Shown here: positions 1 through 8,793 of the stretch, piece after piece
Layout of the letters: every line of letters begins with the position of its first letter
Numbering within the stretch: the stretch's first letter is position 1
DNA from: an uncultured Acetatifactor sp.
GTDB lineage: Bacteria; Bacillota; Clostridia; Lachnospirales; Lachnospiraceae
NCBI GenBank assembly: GCA_947625255.1
Contig: CANQNT010000012.1
Coordinates: 23,833 to 87,832 of the forward strand
Reading direction: 5' to 3'
Length of the DNA: 64,000 nt
The notes under the pieces: model-generated
Seen by the model: only the letters and a program-made list of their open reading frames with translations
The model's database searches: none
What the model was told of the DNA's origin: nothing
Position numbers and translations under genes: made by a program

Positions 1-173
1 ACGCGGATGACGCGCTCAGGCTGACACCGCCCAAGGTATTAAGCCTGGAGCAGGCGTTGGACTTTATTGACACGGATGAACTGTTGGAGGTCACTCCCGT
101 ACACCTCCGCATCCGTAAAAAGATTCTTGATCCGACTCTTCGCAAACGCGCGACGTTCAGCAAAAAGGGTTAA
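1..173 (+). CDS. typA: C-terminus of ribosome-associated GTPase TypA/BipA (partial, 5' end outside window)
   Basis: An open frame beginning at base 3 runs 56 codons to a TAA at 171-173. It reads ...[20 protein letters not shown], followed by LRIRKKILD and a basic tail. This is the hallmark C-terminal end of the translational GTPase TypA/BipA, which acts on the ribosome during stress and subunit assembly. Only the extreme C-terminal domain is in the window; the GTPase domain lies upstream. Its stop overlaps the stop of the convergent beta-propeller gene by 17 bases, so the two transcripts run into each other with no room for a separate terminator. The family call rests on remembered conservation of this tail. 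Confidence 0.85.
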   Translation, partial: ADDALRLTPPKVLSLEQALDFIDTDELLEVTPVHLRIRKKILDPTLRKRATFSKKG

Positions 174-1296
174 GCAAATCTTCCATCTCTACAAAGCAAG
201 CTTCTGTCCTCGTCTCACTGACGGGATGATTGAAGTAAATTCTCTTGCCGTCCCTGGAGAAAGTGGGATTGGGATGAATCTGCAGCTTCCAAATACAATT
301 TTGGAAGTTCTGCCCGCCGAACATTGCAACGGGTTCCACCTGCCCTCTCCGATATAAGAAAATATCCGCCGGATAATCCGGATAGGCTCTGTCTCCTACA
401 AACCACTGTCTGTCCGGAGATCCGTCGATATGATTTCCAATGCCGCCCAAAGTCTCGAGGCATTCTCCGTCTACTGTGAAATGCTGGATTCTGCTGCTTT
501 CCATCTCGATCCGTTCCCCATTGTGGTATTGCCTGGTAGCCATATAGGTGTCATCATCAAACCAAAGCTGATGCACCGGCTTGTCCGGAATGACATGTGT
601 CTTACCCGTTTCAATATCAATGCATCCCAAGGCTCCAAAAATCGGACAATTTGCCACGCTCAAACGCATCATGACCCTGGTTGCGGAAGGATTCAGCTGC
701 ACATGGCTCATAGAAGTAGTATGTTCATCCGGCACGCAATTAGCGTCTATTACCATATTATATACAGTCTCTTTATCGGCCACCCTGCGGATCTCACCGG
801 TCTTCAAATTCAAAAGATAAATTCCGCAGACGGACAATTCCGGATAATCAGGGTTCATTCCCAGAAAACCTTCCGAAATGGAAAATGGATACCAGCCATT
901 CTCCGCGCAATGGCTCTCTTTCGCGAAAATGGGACCATAAAGTGTTTCTCCCGTATAAACATTTAAAATACGGAACGCAGATTTGCCCATGCTGGCATCA
1001 CGAAACACGATGTGCTGGTTATCCACAAATGTTGCGGACGGTCCATTATGATTCCCGCATTTTACAGTGACTATATGTCGATGATTCTGCAGACTGTCCC
1101 GGTCGCAGATCCAAATCTGCGTCTCCTGCTTCTCCCGATCTGTAATGTCCGGCTTCTTGGCGTATACCAACAGCTTGCCGTCAGGGCTTTCCGGCTGACC
1201 TCCATTCATCCCCAGCAAGGTAGACCCCTCATAATCACTGATACGTCGAATCTTACTGTCCGGCAATACGTACGTCTTAACAGACTGATTCATCAT
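157..1296 (-). CDS. TolB/WD40-like beta-propeller protein, resembling PL22 oligogalacturonate lyase fold
   Basis: A 379-residue soluble protein without a signal peptide or membrane segment. Short repeated blade signatures recur, such as SPDGKLLVY near the N-terminus, [13 protein letters not shown] in the middle, [11 protein letters not shown], and [13 protein letters not shown] near the C-terminus, as in six- or seven-bladed TolB-type propellers. The blade containing [15 protein letters not shown] resembles cytoplasmic oligogalacturonate lyases of family PL22, so a role in cleaving unsaturated pectin oligomers is possible. No pectin-use genes lie nearby, so this is only a suggestion. I start at the ATG at 1296 because a GGAGG (1306-1310) lies nine bases upstream; an in-frame ATG at 1332 would add 12 residues but has no visible ribosome site. 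Confidence 0.65.
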   Translation of the reverse strand: MMNQSVKTYVLPDSKIRRISDYEGSTLLGMNGGQPESPDGKLLVYAKKPDITDREKQETQIWICDRDSLQNHRHIVTVKCGNHNGPSATFVDNQHIVFRDASMGKSAFRILNVYTGETLYGPIFAKESHCAENGWYPFSISEGFLGMNPDYPELSVCGIYLLNLKTGEIRRVADKETVYNMVIDANCVPDEHTTSMSHVQLNPSATRVMMRLSVANCPIFGALGCIDIETGKTHVIPDKPVHQLWFDDDTYMATRQYHNGERIEMESSRIQHFTVDGECLETLGGIGNHIDGSPDRQWFVGDRAYPDYPADIFLYRRGQVEPVAMFGGQNFQNCIWKLQIHPNPTFSRDGKRIYFNHPVSETRTEACFVEMEDLLNPFC

Positions 1297-1426
1297 TTCC
1301 ATTTTCCTCCGTTTTTGTTCATTAGATTCCATAGCCGATATACAGAACCAGATTCTGTCCCGGCCTGCTCACCCCATTATACACGATCTGCAGCCAGAAT
1401 ACCATAAAAACTAAGATTTTTATAAA

Positions 1427-2929
1427 TTAGAAGCCTAATACCTTATTGCGCAAAGCCTTGTTGGCCAGTAAGGCAAGATATCTTTTAAGCAATATTCTGT
1501 CCGGATAAAAAGTTACTTTCCGGCTGAGCGATTCCCAATCAATATTCTTTTTTCCAAACCCGATTCCCTTTTTACAAGATCGATTGAGCAAGCATTCCAA
1601 CAAAAGGATGGCCGCCTGATATTCCTCTCTGCCGGAATTCCCTAGGAATTCATAAAACATTTCCTGAAAAGCATAAATTCTTTGGCGGCTCCGCTCTGCC
1701 CGGGTCAACAAGTTAACCAATTTCTGAATCCACATATCCCCAGAATGGGATGGACAGCGATCATTCCGTATCCTCTCGTACTCCTTTTTCCATTCCAGAA
1801 ATTGATTCTTCATCTCCTCTGAAAAGACTACATCTCCATCCTCCCTCCAATAGAAAACCCGATCATCATCCGTTGTGCGAAAATAATCTTCGCCCAGAAC
1901 TTTTCCGCCGACCTTAATGATCTGGTAGGGAGGCAGACGCAGGAAATCTGCAGTACGCACCGGAAGATAAGGGCTGCAATAAAGCGACTGCTCATCTTCA
2001 AGCAACCTAACCCATTTCACCCTCGGCCTCCACTGCTCCCACAAAGGCCAGAAGTCCTTTCCTCCTGCCTGGGCAACTGCCTTGACGAGGAATTCCGGGG
2101 GCAGCACAAGGAACGGAACCGCCAAAGCTTGATATGGTTCCTCGTTTAGAAGCTTCATCCGTTCTTCGAAATCCAACTCCAGGGAATGCAGCAGGAAATC
2201 CGCCACATCCTCCCACGAATCCTTCCTATGTGCAGCCTCTGTTTCTTTTAAGTCTCTTCCCTGATCCCCCACAGCTTTCTCAAGGTCCTCTTCCAGTTTC
2301 CTAACCAGACCGCAAAATCCCTTATTCTTTTTATTCCATAATTCCAGAAAAGTCTTTGACCCTTTTTCCACATAGCAATATCTGGCCAGAGAAGAATAAG
2401 AAACCTCTCCCTCATCCAAAAACGCCTCAAGATTCTTATCCAACTCCTTGTCATTCTTGTGAAAAAGATCCGCAATTCCCCAGGGATCGATGGCTCGACG
2501 ATCCGTATATTGTTCCCGAAAAAGATAATTTAACCAACCGATATGAAAGCCCGCGTCAAAGAGCCTGCCATTTAGTTCTGCCAGTCCAAACGTATCCGTA
2601 TAAAATTCAAACAATACATAGACCGCGCAAATCACGCGCTGAAACTCCCCGAACCCCACATCACCGGACTGAAACGTACAGGTATTCCGATCATATCCGG
2701 CTTCCTCACGAAAAGAATCTCCAAAATAATTATAGCAAAATATAAGTCTCCCTTCCTCATCATACTGGAGGGGCTTAAGCAAAGGAACCTCCTGCCCCCG
2801 CAGCCTTGCCGCCTCAATCTGCATCATGCCGCCCTGATGAAGCACCTGAAATACTCTATCGCTAAATTCTTCTCTTTTGTCCTCCGGTATCCCCATTTCT
2901 CCAATGTAACCAGCGCAGATTCTATCCAT
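1427..2929 (-). CDS. Large cytoplasmic protein of unknown function
   Basis: A 500-residue acidic, tryptophan- and aromatic-rich protein that I do not recognise. It has no signal peptide, no clear membrane span and no nucleotide-binding loop. The N-terminal third is globular, with aromatic patches such as LIFCYNYFGDSF. The middle holds charged helical stretches (around KKNKGFCGLVRKLEEDLEKAV). The C-terminal part is rich in Arg, Lys and Leu and ends in a helical segment (LLKRYLALLANKALRNK). The start is set at ATG 2929, preceded at eight bases by a strong GGAGG (2938-2942); an in-frame TTG at 2944 would overlap that site. A promoter-like TATAAT lies at 2990-2995 with a weak -35 (ATGACG, 3013-3018). 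It could be a lineage-restricted family, but no function can be given. Confidence 0.6.
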   Translation of the reverse strand: MDRICAGYIGEMGIPEDKREEFSDRVFQVLHQGGMMQIEAARLRGQEVPLLKPLQYDEEGRLIFCYNYFGDSFREEAGYDRNTCTFQSGDVGFGEFQRVICAVYVLFEFYTDTFGLAELNGRLFDAGFHIGWLNYLFREQYTDRRAIDPWGIADLFHKNDKELDKNLEAFLDEGEVSYSSLARYCYVEKGSKTFLELWNKKNKGFCGLVRKLEEDLEKAVGDQGRDLKETEAAHRKDSWEDVADFLLHSLELDFEERMKLLNEEPYQALAVPFLVLPPEFLVKAVAQAGGKDFWPLWEQWRPRVKWVRLLEDEQSLYCSPYLPVRTADFLRLPPYQIIKVGGKVLGEDYFRTTDDDRVFYWREDGDVVFSEEMKNQFLEWKKEYERIRNDRCPSHSGDMWIQKLVNLLTRAERSRQRIYAFQEMFYEFLGNSGREEYQAAILLLECLLNRSCKKGIGFGKKNIDWESLSRKVTFYPDRILLKRYLALLANKALRNKVLGF

Positions 2930-2989
2930 CCCTTCCCCCTCCAATTTTTCTTAAAGAAACATTTCCAAGGTATGTGCCCTTACATCTGC

Positions 2990-3018
2990 ATTATACAGCA
3001 ATAGAGAGGGACCGTCAT
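2990..3018 (-). promoter_or_regulatory. Candidate sigma-A promoter for the 500-residue hypothetical gene
   Basis: Read on the minus strand: ATGACG (3013-3018), 17-base spacer, perfect TATAAT (2990-2995). The -35 matches the consensus at four of six positions. It lies about 60 bases upstream of the chosen start at 2929. Confidence 0.45.
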
Positions 3019-3094
3019 TTAACGCGCTGTTGAACTTTTCAAAATTTCCAAGGGGAAACTTCTAAGCTCACTGGCTCAAAAGTAGGCGGTTATT

Positions 3095-4465
3095 TTATAT
3101 TTTCTTAGCTCCCTGCGACAAAATCCGATTAAAACTGTGCAAAAACATGAATGTGGTAATCGCCGCAGCCACGATATCGCTGACCGGCTCCGCCAGAAGC
3201 ACGCCAAAAACCTTATTCGATACAAACTGCGGCAAAATAAAAATCAAAGGAATCAGCAGAACCAGTTTCCTCAGGCAGGCCAGCAAGAGGCTGATTTTCG
3301 CCTGTCCCAGGGCCATAAAGCTCTGCTGGCAGCTAATCTGGAAGCCCAGTGAAAAAATACCCGCCATATAAATACGGATCGCCCAGGCCGTATAATCCAC
3401 CAGGCTTACGTCCGGGGTAAAAATCTGTACCACCCATCTGGGGAAAAACATCATTATAGCCCAAAAAGCACCCACATAGAAAATACAGAACGCAAACTGG
3501 GAGAAAAAAGCCTCTCGCACCCGTTCCGGCTTGTTCGCCCCGAAATTAAAGCTAATAATGGGCTGCCCACCCTGACAAACGCCCTGCAGGGGCATAACGG
3601 CCAGCTGGCTGACACTGGTGATCACGGTCATGGCTCCCACCGCCAGATCCCCTCCATATCGTGACAGGCTGGAATTAAAGCTGATAGACAACAAGCTTTC
3701 CGTGGAAAGCATGACAAAACTGGAAATTCCCAATGCCATACAAGGCAGGATCACCCTGGACTGCAACCTCATATTGACAACGCGCAGCCGCAGATTGGTC
3801 TTGGAACCAGTCAAAAAACGCAGAATCCAGAGACAGCTCACCGCCTGACTTACCACTGTGGCAATGGCCGCTCCTTTCACTCCCATGTGCAGGATAAAAA
3901 TCATGATCGGATCCAGAATAATATTGATCACAGCGCCGATCATGGTGGTCAGCATGCTGATTTTTGCAAACCCCTGGGCGGTAATAAAGGGATTCATGCC
4001 CATGACCAACAGGACGAACACACTGCCCAGAATATAAATCCTGCTGTATTCCAAAGCATAGGGCAAGGTGGCATCGGAAGCCCCGAACCAGCGAAGCAAG
4101 ACAGGGGCCGCCGTGTAAAACGCCGCTGTCAGCACCACGGAAAACACCAAAAGCATCGTAAAACTGTTGCCCACAATCTTCTCCGCTTCCTCCTTTTCCT
4201 CCTGCCCCAAGGCAATCGAGGAACGGGGAGCGCCGCCGCTGCCCACCATCATGGCAAACGCATTGATCAACATCAGAATGGGCGTAAATAACCCCACGCC
4301 AGTCAGGGCCGTGGCCCCGATTTCATCAATATGACCGATGTAAATCCGGTCCACGATATTGTACAAAAGATTGATCACCTGTGCCGCCACCGCCGGAATC
4401 GCCAGCCTTACCAGCAGCTTCTTTACATTCACGCTCCCCATATCCTGAGAAATATTCTTTTCCAT
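3095..4465 (-). CDS. MATE family multidrug/cation antiporter
   Basis: A 456-residue inner-membrane protein with about twelve hydrophobic helices in two pseudo-repeats. The N-terminal helix pair (residues ~15-60, containing IPAVAAQVINLLYNIVDRIYIGHI) and the later segments PLQGVCQGGQPIISFNFGA (about residue 290) and GFQISCQQSFMALGQAKISL (about 370) are standard MATE landmarks of the DinF/MepA-like branch. Such pumps exchange Na+ or H+ for cationic drugs or metabolites; the substrate cannot be told from sequence. Start ATG 4465 is preceded by AAGGAGAC. The 5' untranslated region is the odd purine-rich repeat tract described separately. It stands alone between the unknown gene and the decayed accessory patch. 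Confidence 0.9.
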   Translation of the reverse strand: MEKNISQDMGSVNVKKLLVRLAIPAVAAQVINLLYNIVDRIYIGHIDEIGATALTGVGLFTPILMLINAFAMMVGSGGAPRSSIALGQEEKEEAEKIVGNSFTMLLVFSVVLTAAFYTAAPVLLRWFGASDATLPYALEYSRIYILGSVFVLLVMGMNPFITAQGFAKISMLTTMIGAVINIILDPIMIFILHMGVKGAAIATVVSQAVSCLWILRFLTGSKTNLRLRVVNMRLQSRVILPCMALGISSFVMLSTESLLSISFNSSLSRYGGDLAVGAMTVITSVSQLAVMPLQGVCQGGQPIISFNFGANKPERVREAFFSQFAFCIFYVGAFWAIMMFFPRWVVQIFTPDVSLVDYTAWAIRIYMAGIFSLGFQISCQQSFMALGQAKISLLLACLRKLVLLIPLIFILPQFVSNKVFGVLLAEPVSDIVAAAITTFMFLHSFNRILSQGAKKI

Positions 4466-4475
4466 GAGCTGTCTC

Positions 4476-4600
4476 CTTACCCTTTTTCTTTTTCTTCTTG
4501 TGTCTTTTCCCTTTGTCCTTTTTCTTAGTCTTTTTCCCTTGTCTTTTTCCCTTGTCTTTTTCCCTTGTCTTTTTGCCTCTTTGCCTTTCCTTTTTCCCTT
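4476..4600 (-). repeat. Purine-rich low-complexity tract with a 13-bp tandem repeat upstream of the MATE gene
   Basis: On the plus strand the 13-base unit GTCTTTTTCCCTT occurs three times perfectly (4528-4540, 4541-4553, 4554-4566) and once degenerately (4567-4579), inside about 125 bases that are nearly all pyrimidine. The minus-strand transcript leading into the MATE gene is therefore almost entirely purine. Open frames through it are lysine-rich artefacts. The tract could vary in copy number by slippage and so affect MATE expression; that is inference. Confidence 0.75.
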
Positions 4601-4870
4601 TTACGCCATATATACCGCACCCCGCTCCGCACGCATTTGCTTGTGTGAGCTCAAGAAGCTGCTCCATTCTTCCTTCGGCTTCTCGACCTGCTTGTGGTTC
4701 TTGTAGGATACGGTGTCGGTCTTGTTCTGTCCCATGTGACCGACGTAAACCTCGCTACGGAGAATGGACAAATCCATCGGCGTGGGGACTTTTTCAGCGT
4801 TGAGCGTCCGGGCAATCTTCCGAAAGCTGTCGCCCTGCAAGCGCATATCGAAGATCCGCTTTACCGCTTT
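4601..4870 (-). pseudogene. Remnant of a large serine recombinase (recombinase-domain fragment)
   Basis: The minus-strand frame reads KRIFDMRLQGDSFRKIARTLN, then VPTP, then YVGHMGQNKTDTVSYKNHKQ and KPKEEW. This matches the central recombinase domain of large serine recombinases (TndX/CcrA-like), where 'kIA..LN..gvpTP' is followed by 'Q.kt.t.syk..k...kp..eW'. The N-terminal resolvase catalytic domain with its Ser is absent and a stop codon lies just upstream. The homology stops after EEW and runs into unrelated residues (SSFLSSHKQMRAERG). It is a broken scar of an integrated element. The best ATG in the frame is at 4846, but I see no sign of a functional product. Confidence 0.7.
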
Positions 4871-4882
4871 GAATGACCTTTC

Positions 4883-5203
4883 TCACTGCTCGAACAGGCA
4901 GAATGATCCTTGTTTCTTGTACTTCTCGATGTACTCCTGGTCACTGATTCCGAATCTCCAGTGACACTTGCCCACGCGCCCCGCCACCCCGGCAGCCTTT
5001 TGGGGGTCAAAGCTAATGGCCAGGGGCTTGCCGTCCCGGAAAGCACCGAGGTGGATATGGGGATTCCTGGCATACCCGTTGTTGCCAACGAATGCCAAGT
5101 GCCGTCCCTCTGTCACATGATCCAGCGCCGGCAATTCGCCGTCATAGTGGTCAATGTATTCACAAAACCGGTCGAAGATTGGATATACTTCTATTCGTTC
5201 CAT
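4883..5203 (-). CDS. Small protein resembling the C-terminal half of an M23 (LytM-type) peptidase domain
   Basis: A 106-residue protein with a good ribosome site (GGAGG nine bases before ATG 5203). The core HLAFVGNNGYARNPHIHLGAF followed by DGKPL resembles the second half of M23 zinc endopeptidases, where 'iG.vGnTG..tgPHlHfe....gkp.dP' carries the H-x-H metal/catalytic pair (here HIH). The first metal site of the fold (HxxxD) is missing, and there is no signal peptide. It is therefore either a truncated remnant or a cytosolic mini-domain with another role. It sits directly upstream of the recombinase remnant in a decayed patch, which favours an accessory or scar origin. The M23 resemblance is from memory and moderate. 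Confidence 0.5.
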   Translation of the reverse strand: MERIEVYPIFDRFCEYIDHYDGELPALDHVTEGRHLAFVGNNGYARNPHIHLGAFRDGKPLAISFDPQKAAGVAGRVGKCHWRFGISDQEYIEKYKKQGSFCLFEQ

Positions 5204-5234
5204 GACAAACCTCCATTATGCTTTTCGTGGGATT

Positions 5235-5251
5235 CCCACCTAATAGGTGGG
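5235..5251 (-). other. Short perfect hairpin in the leader of the M23-like gene
   Basis: CCCACCT-AAT-AGGTGGG forms a seven-base-pair stem with a three-base loop, about 32 bases upstream of the ATG at 5203. No T-tract follows on either strand. It may be a leader structure or an operator half-palindrome. The rest of 5252-5364 is AT-rich with nothing I can assign. Confidence 0.5.
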
Positions 5252-5364
5252 GCGAAAAACGGTGAATTGTCTAATGGTTAATTTACTTCACTCAGATAAT
5301 CCTTAAAATACATTTAATACTCTTCCATTTATAACTCTCCCCAATAATTTGTCATGTAACGCAA

Positions 5365-5967
5365 TTACTTTTGCAGTTCATCAATCCATTCCTGTGTGAA
5401 CTGCTGCCCGCAGCGTGACAGTTCACCCATTACGCGCGTTATCCCATATTCGCTCTTGAACCAGTTATCGTGAGCTATCTCGAAGCCCGCAAACGTTACA
5501 ATATACAAACGAGCGTCGGGAAACGCCAACTGATAGCACATCTGACATCGACGCGCGTGAAACGCTTTGCAAACAACGATTGCTGTTTTGGGATAAATTT
5601 GAAGTTCGTTAAGCGCGGCTCTTGTGTATAAAGCGTTTTGCTTTGTATAACCGGATTTATCTTCTCCCAGAATGGCTGACGGCACAACTCCGTTTTTTAT
5701 GAGTACGTCAGTAAGAAATTCACAGTCGGTAGAGTAAACCCCGCTATATATGTCCGTTTTCGATTTCGGGCCGGGGAATTTACCCGTTTTAACACTGACT
5801 CCACCGGAAACAAACACAAGCGGAGCAAGCCCGTCATGCCATAGCTCCGCCGCTTTTTCGCCCAGCCTTGGATCTGAGCCGCCGGGAATTAAGACGATAT
5901 CTGACTTCTGCGGGACATCTTCAACGAATATGAAATCTGTAATTGACTTTATGATTTCTTGTTTCAT
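5365..5967 (-). CDS. YdcF/ElyC-SanA family (DUF218) protein
   Basis: A 200-residue Rossmann-like protein. The segments DIVLIPGGSDPRLGEKAAELWHDG, LVFVSGG, Y.TDCEFLTDVLIKNGVVPSAIL, the helix after KQNALYTRAAL and TAIVVCKAFHARRCQMCY follow the DUF218/YdcF pattern: an N-terminal nucleotide-like strand with GG, a middle glycine motif, and the conserved 'K..H..R' region. Unlike SanA or ElyC it has no membrane anchor, so it is probably a cytosolic YdcF-type enzyme whose substrate is unknown. I start at ATG 5967, nine bases after a GGAG, rather than the upstream ATG at 5991, which lacks a site. It lies in the accessory patch and may be a cargo gene. Confidence 0.75.
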   Translation of the reverse strand: MKQEIIKSITDFIFVEDVPQKSDIVLIPGGSDPRLGEKAAELWHDGLAPLVFVSGGVSVKTGKFPGPKSKTDIYSGVYSTDCEFLTDVLIKNGVVPSAILGEDKSGYTKQNALYTRAALNELQIYPKTAIVVCKAFHARRCQMCYQLAFPDARLYIVTFAGFEIAHDNWFKSEYGITRVMGELSRCGQQFTQEWIDELQK

Positions 5968-6043
5968 TCTGCGATTCTCCAAACAACTCATGTTTTTTTA
6001 TTTCAGACTTGCATCCTTTCTTCTTGCCGTTCCGCTAAATGTC

Positions 6044-6247
6044 TCATCTCACAATCGAAAAAATGTTCATATTCTTCGGAATGTCTCCACCCACTATTTT
6101 AGCCGTAAGTTGACCCACCATATATTCTTCAAAGGCATTCAATTTTCCCTCGTCGCCTCCATCAAGAAGATTGGACAAGAAATATTTCAAATACCGAATT
6201 ATGGGGCAACCATCTCCGACATTTAATATTATATCACCCGAATGTGA
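6044..6247 (-). pseudogene. Unassigned coding remnant in the 5992-6587 gap
   Basis: An open minus-strand stretch with no start codon of its own reads GDIILNVGDGCPIIRYLKYF, a GG-containing acidic turn, then AFEEYMVGQLTAKIVGGDIP and a terminal NMNIFSIVR before a TGA at 6044. It is bounded upstream by a TAG. The composition looks like real protein, but I do not recognise the family. It is probably the 3' end of a gene lost from the accessory patch. The remaining 340 bases of this gap contain one inverted repeat (listed) and no gene I can support. Confidence 0.3.
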
Positions 6248-6431
6248 AGAAATCTACTGCCCGTTAAGACGGTTAATCGAATTTTTTCCTAAACTCCGTC
6301 CATATCAAACAGAAAACGCTCCGGCGATTTTGTTTCACATCAGAGCGTTCATGCTTTGTTACTATATACCGGAATAGCATAGGCGGCTGTCTGTATCAGT
6401 TTTGTTTGCCTTGCTTCTTTACACGTATCAA

Positions 6432-6452
6432 GTTCTTGTCTATGACAAGAAC
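6432..6452. repeat. Perfect inverted repeat, 9-bp arms with 3-base loop
   Basis: GTTCTTGTC-TAT-GACAAGAAC. No T-tract follows closely on either strand, so it is not a standard terminator. It lies about 140 bases beyond the SulP stop in a gene-poor stretch. It may be a binding site or a leftover element end. Confidence 0.5.
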
Positions 6453-6587
6453 CGAGCATCACACCAGGGTTGTCGTTACCGCAGCCCTCCAGCAGATTGA
6501 TGGCGGCCCCATGTCGATGCACAAGACCGCCTATGTATTCCGATATTCAGTTTTGGAAGAACTGCCCTTTTATATCCATAAAATAAG

Positions 6588-8711
6588 TTAATTACGTTTT
6601 TGCTCTTCTTCAAATCGTTTTCGCAGTTCTAAGTAGCGCTCATAATACTCCGGACGCCTCTCCCGCAAACGCTCTTCTATCTTCCCACGCTGATGCTTTA
6701 ACAACCGCAAGGCCTCCGGACTTAAGTTCCTAACTTTTTCTTCCACAATATGTCTGCGCTGCTCAAGCCGTCTCTCCAATTCCTCCAATTCCGGAGTTTC
6801 CAACTCCTCCGGCCGGGCAAAATACAACTCCAGACGATTCAGCAATTCGTCCTCGTCAAATAATCCCACCCGTCCCCAGGATGCGGATTTTTCCGTGTTG
6901 ACAATATTTTCTATGCTGAAGTCTCCGGAATGCAGGAGCTTTTCCGCGATCTCCGCCGCCAGCGCCTCCATTTTTTCTCCTGCACCCTTTCCAAACGCCC
7001 ATTCAAACTCCGCCAGACGTTCGTCCGCTTCCTCATAAACAGATTCCTCACGGGAAACTCCCTCCAGGGGATATGGCTTCTCCACCCCCGCCGCACGCAG
7101 GGCAAGGGACAAGGTTCTCCTCACGGCTCCTTCCTCCAGCAGACAGCCGGCCCCAAAGGCCCGAAGCTGGTCATTGACCGCGCCCGCGTGTTCCGTCAGA
7201 TAAAAACGAATCCCTTTTGCGTCCAGGTTCCTTTTCAAAATCACCAGGCGCTCTGCCGCCGTAATATCGATGCTGCCGATTCCCCTGGCATCAATGATCA
7301 CCTGCCTGGTGTCCGCCTGAATGGCCTTTTCCAAATCCTCCTGAAAAGCGCCGATATTGGCAAAAAAGAGGTTGCCGCTAAAACGATAGATTACCGTCTG
7401 CCCAATCGGGCGCGCGTTTTGATAGCGGTTCAGATTATGAAATCCCTCATGTCCCGGCAACACGCCCAGAAAAGCCCTGGGCGGATCCACCGCACGGATG
7501 ATCACCGCCACAAAGGACAGAATCACACCAATCAGTACCCCATAGACGGTTCCGAAAAGCAATACACCCAAAAAAGCCGCCATAAAAATACCGAATTCCT
7601 GCTTATCCGCTTTCCAGGCCTTCTTTGCAATATCAAATTCCAAAATTCCCATCAGGGCGGAAATCACGATGCCCGTCAAGACGGGAACCGGCAGAAATTT
7701 CAAAAGTCTCGTTCCAAAAAGCAGAACCAGAACCATGGTAAGTCCTGCCGTGAGGGACATGATCTGGGATTTACAGCCGTATTGGTCCGCAATCCCGCTT
7801 CTGGAGACACTTCCATTGACCGGACAGCACCCTGCCAGGGCACTGGCCAGGTTGCCGGCCGCATAGGCCAGGACTTCTCTGTTATTGTCAATTTTATAAT
7901 GGTATTTCAGCGCGTAATTACTGCTCGCCAACAGCGTCTGCGCCATGATCACCAGGGCAATGGTCAAGGACAAGAGAATCAATTCCCCGGCATTGGGAAA
8001 CAATATCGAAATCTGAGGCAAAACCAGCCTCGGAAGTCCCGGTGCTACTTCAGGTAGTAATTTCACCCCATATCGTTCCAAATGACAAAAAGCCGTAAGA
8101 AGCGCGCCAAGGGCCATTAAAATCACCGACATGGGCACTCTGGGCGCTTTCCTTTTGGCAATCTGGAGAATTATGACACAACCAACCCCAAGAATGGCAG
8201 ATAACAGATGAAAAGATGGCAATTCCTTCCAGATGTGGTATAACAAGACAAACAACTCCCCCGTACCCGCGTTACCCCCAAACAGCTTTGGCACCTGCAT
8301 CAAGATGATCGTGCAGCCAATGCCGGAGAGGAAACCGCCCATGACGGGTTTGGAAATGTAGTTCACCACCTTGCCGGCCCTTATGAGAAAAAGCAAAAAC
8401 AACCAGCAGGCTGTGATCAGCGTGATGACGGGGACAAGAGAAATCGCTTCCGCCGACCCGACGGCAATTCCCAGACCGGCCAGCGTTCCGCCCACCAGGG
8501 CCGCCGGAGTGGCATCCACGCCAAATACGAACTGCGGAGAAGTGGTAAAAAGGGCGTAAATCAATATGGGAAACACGGAGCCATAAAGCCCATACACCGC
8601 CGGCAGCCCCGCCACCTGTGCATACCCCATGGAAATGGGAATGGAGATCAGTGCCACCACGATTCCCGATAAAATGTCTTTCTTTATATTCTCCCGCCTG
8701 AATGTTTTCAT
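6588..8711 (-). CDS. SulP family anion transporter with STAS domain and long charged C-terminal extension
   Basis: A 707-residue protein. Residues 1-405 are the SLC26/SulP membrane core: it starts with the usual DILSGIVVALISIPISMGYA, carries AGLPAVYGLYGSVFPILIYALF, and later the NGSVSRSGI region. Residues ~425-545 form a cytosolic STAS domain (GQTVIYRFSGNLFFANI..., VIIDARGIGSIDITAAERL). Residues ~545-707 are an unusual extra region: highly charged, helical, ending in repeated Glu/Arg heptads (LEERRLEQRRHIVEEKVRNL and on to the end). Transport of sulfate, bicarbonate or dicarboxylates cannot be told apart here. The length is well above typical bacterial SulP proteins (about 500-570), because of the extension. 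ATG 8711 has GGAGG nearby upstream. Confidence 0.9.
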   Translation of the reverse strand: MKTFRRENIKKDILSGIVVALISIPISMGYAQVAGLPAVYGLYGSVFPILIYALFTTSPQFVFGVDATPAALVGGTLAGLGIAVGSAEAISLVPVITLITACWLFLLFLIRAGKVVNYISKPVMGGFLSGIGCTIILMQVPKLFGGNAGTGELFVLLYHIWKELPSFHLLSAILGVGCVIILQIAKRKAPRVPMSVILMALGALLTAFCHLERYGVKLLPEVAPGLPRLVLPQISILFPNAGELILLSLTIALVIMAQTLLASSNYALKYHYKIDNNREVLAYAAGNLASALAGCCPVNGSVSRSGIADQYGCKSQIMSLTAGLTMVLVLLFGTRLLKFLPVPVLTGIVISALMGILEFDIAKKAWKADKQEFGIFMAAFLGVLLFGTVYGVLIGVILSFVAVIIRAVDPPRAFLGVLPGHEGFHNLNRYQNARPIGQTVIYRFSGNLFFANIGAFQEDLEKAIQADTRQVIIDARGIGSIDITAAERLVILKRNLDAKGIRFYLTEHAGAVNDQLRAFGAGCLLEEGAVRRTLSLALRAAGVEKPYPLEGVSREESVYEEADERLAEFEWAFGKGAGEKMEALAAEIAEKLLHSGDFSIENIVNTEKSASWGRVGLFDEDELLNRLELYFARPEELETPELEELERRLEQRRHIVEEKVRNLSPEALRLLKHQRGKIEERLRERRPEYYERYLELRKRFEEEQKRN

Positions 8712-8793
8712 CTGACCTCCGGACCCGCTTAAATTTTAAAATCCGCTTTTAAAACATTTTACCACAAGCGAGCCCAAAAATCCACATAACAAA

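Noticed and set aside
4326..4667. Lysine-rich open frame across the purine tract
   Set aside because: A product of the low-complexity repeat, overlapping the MATE start; no family and no consistent codon use.
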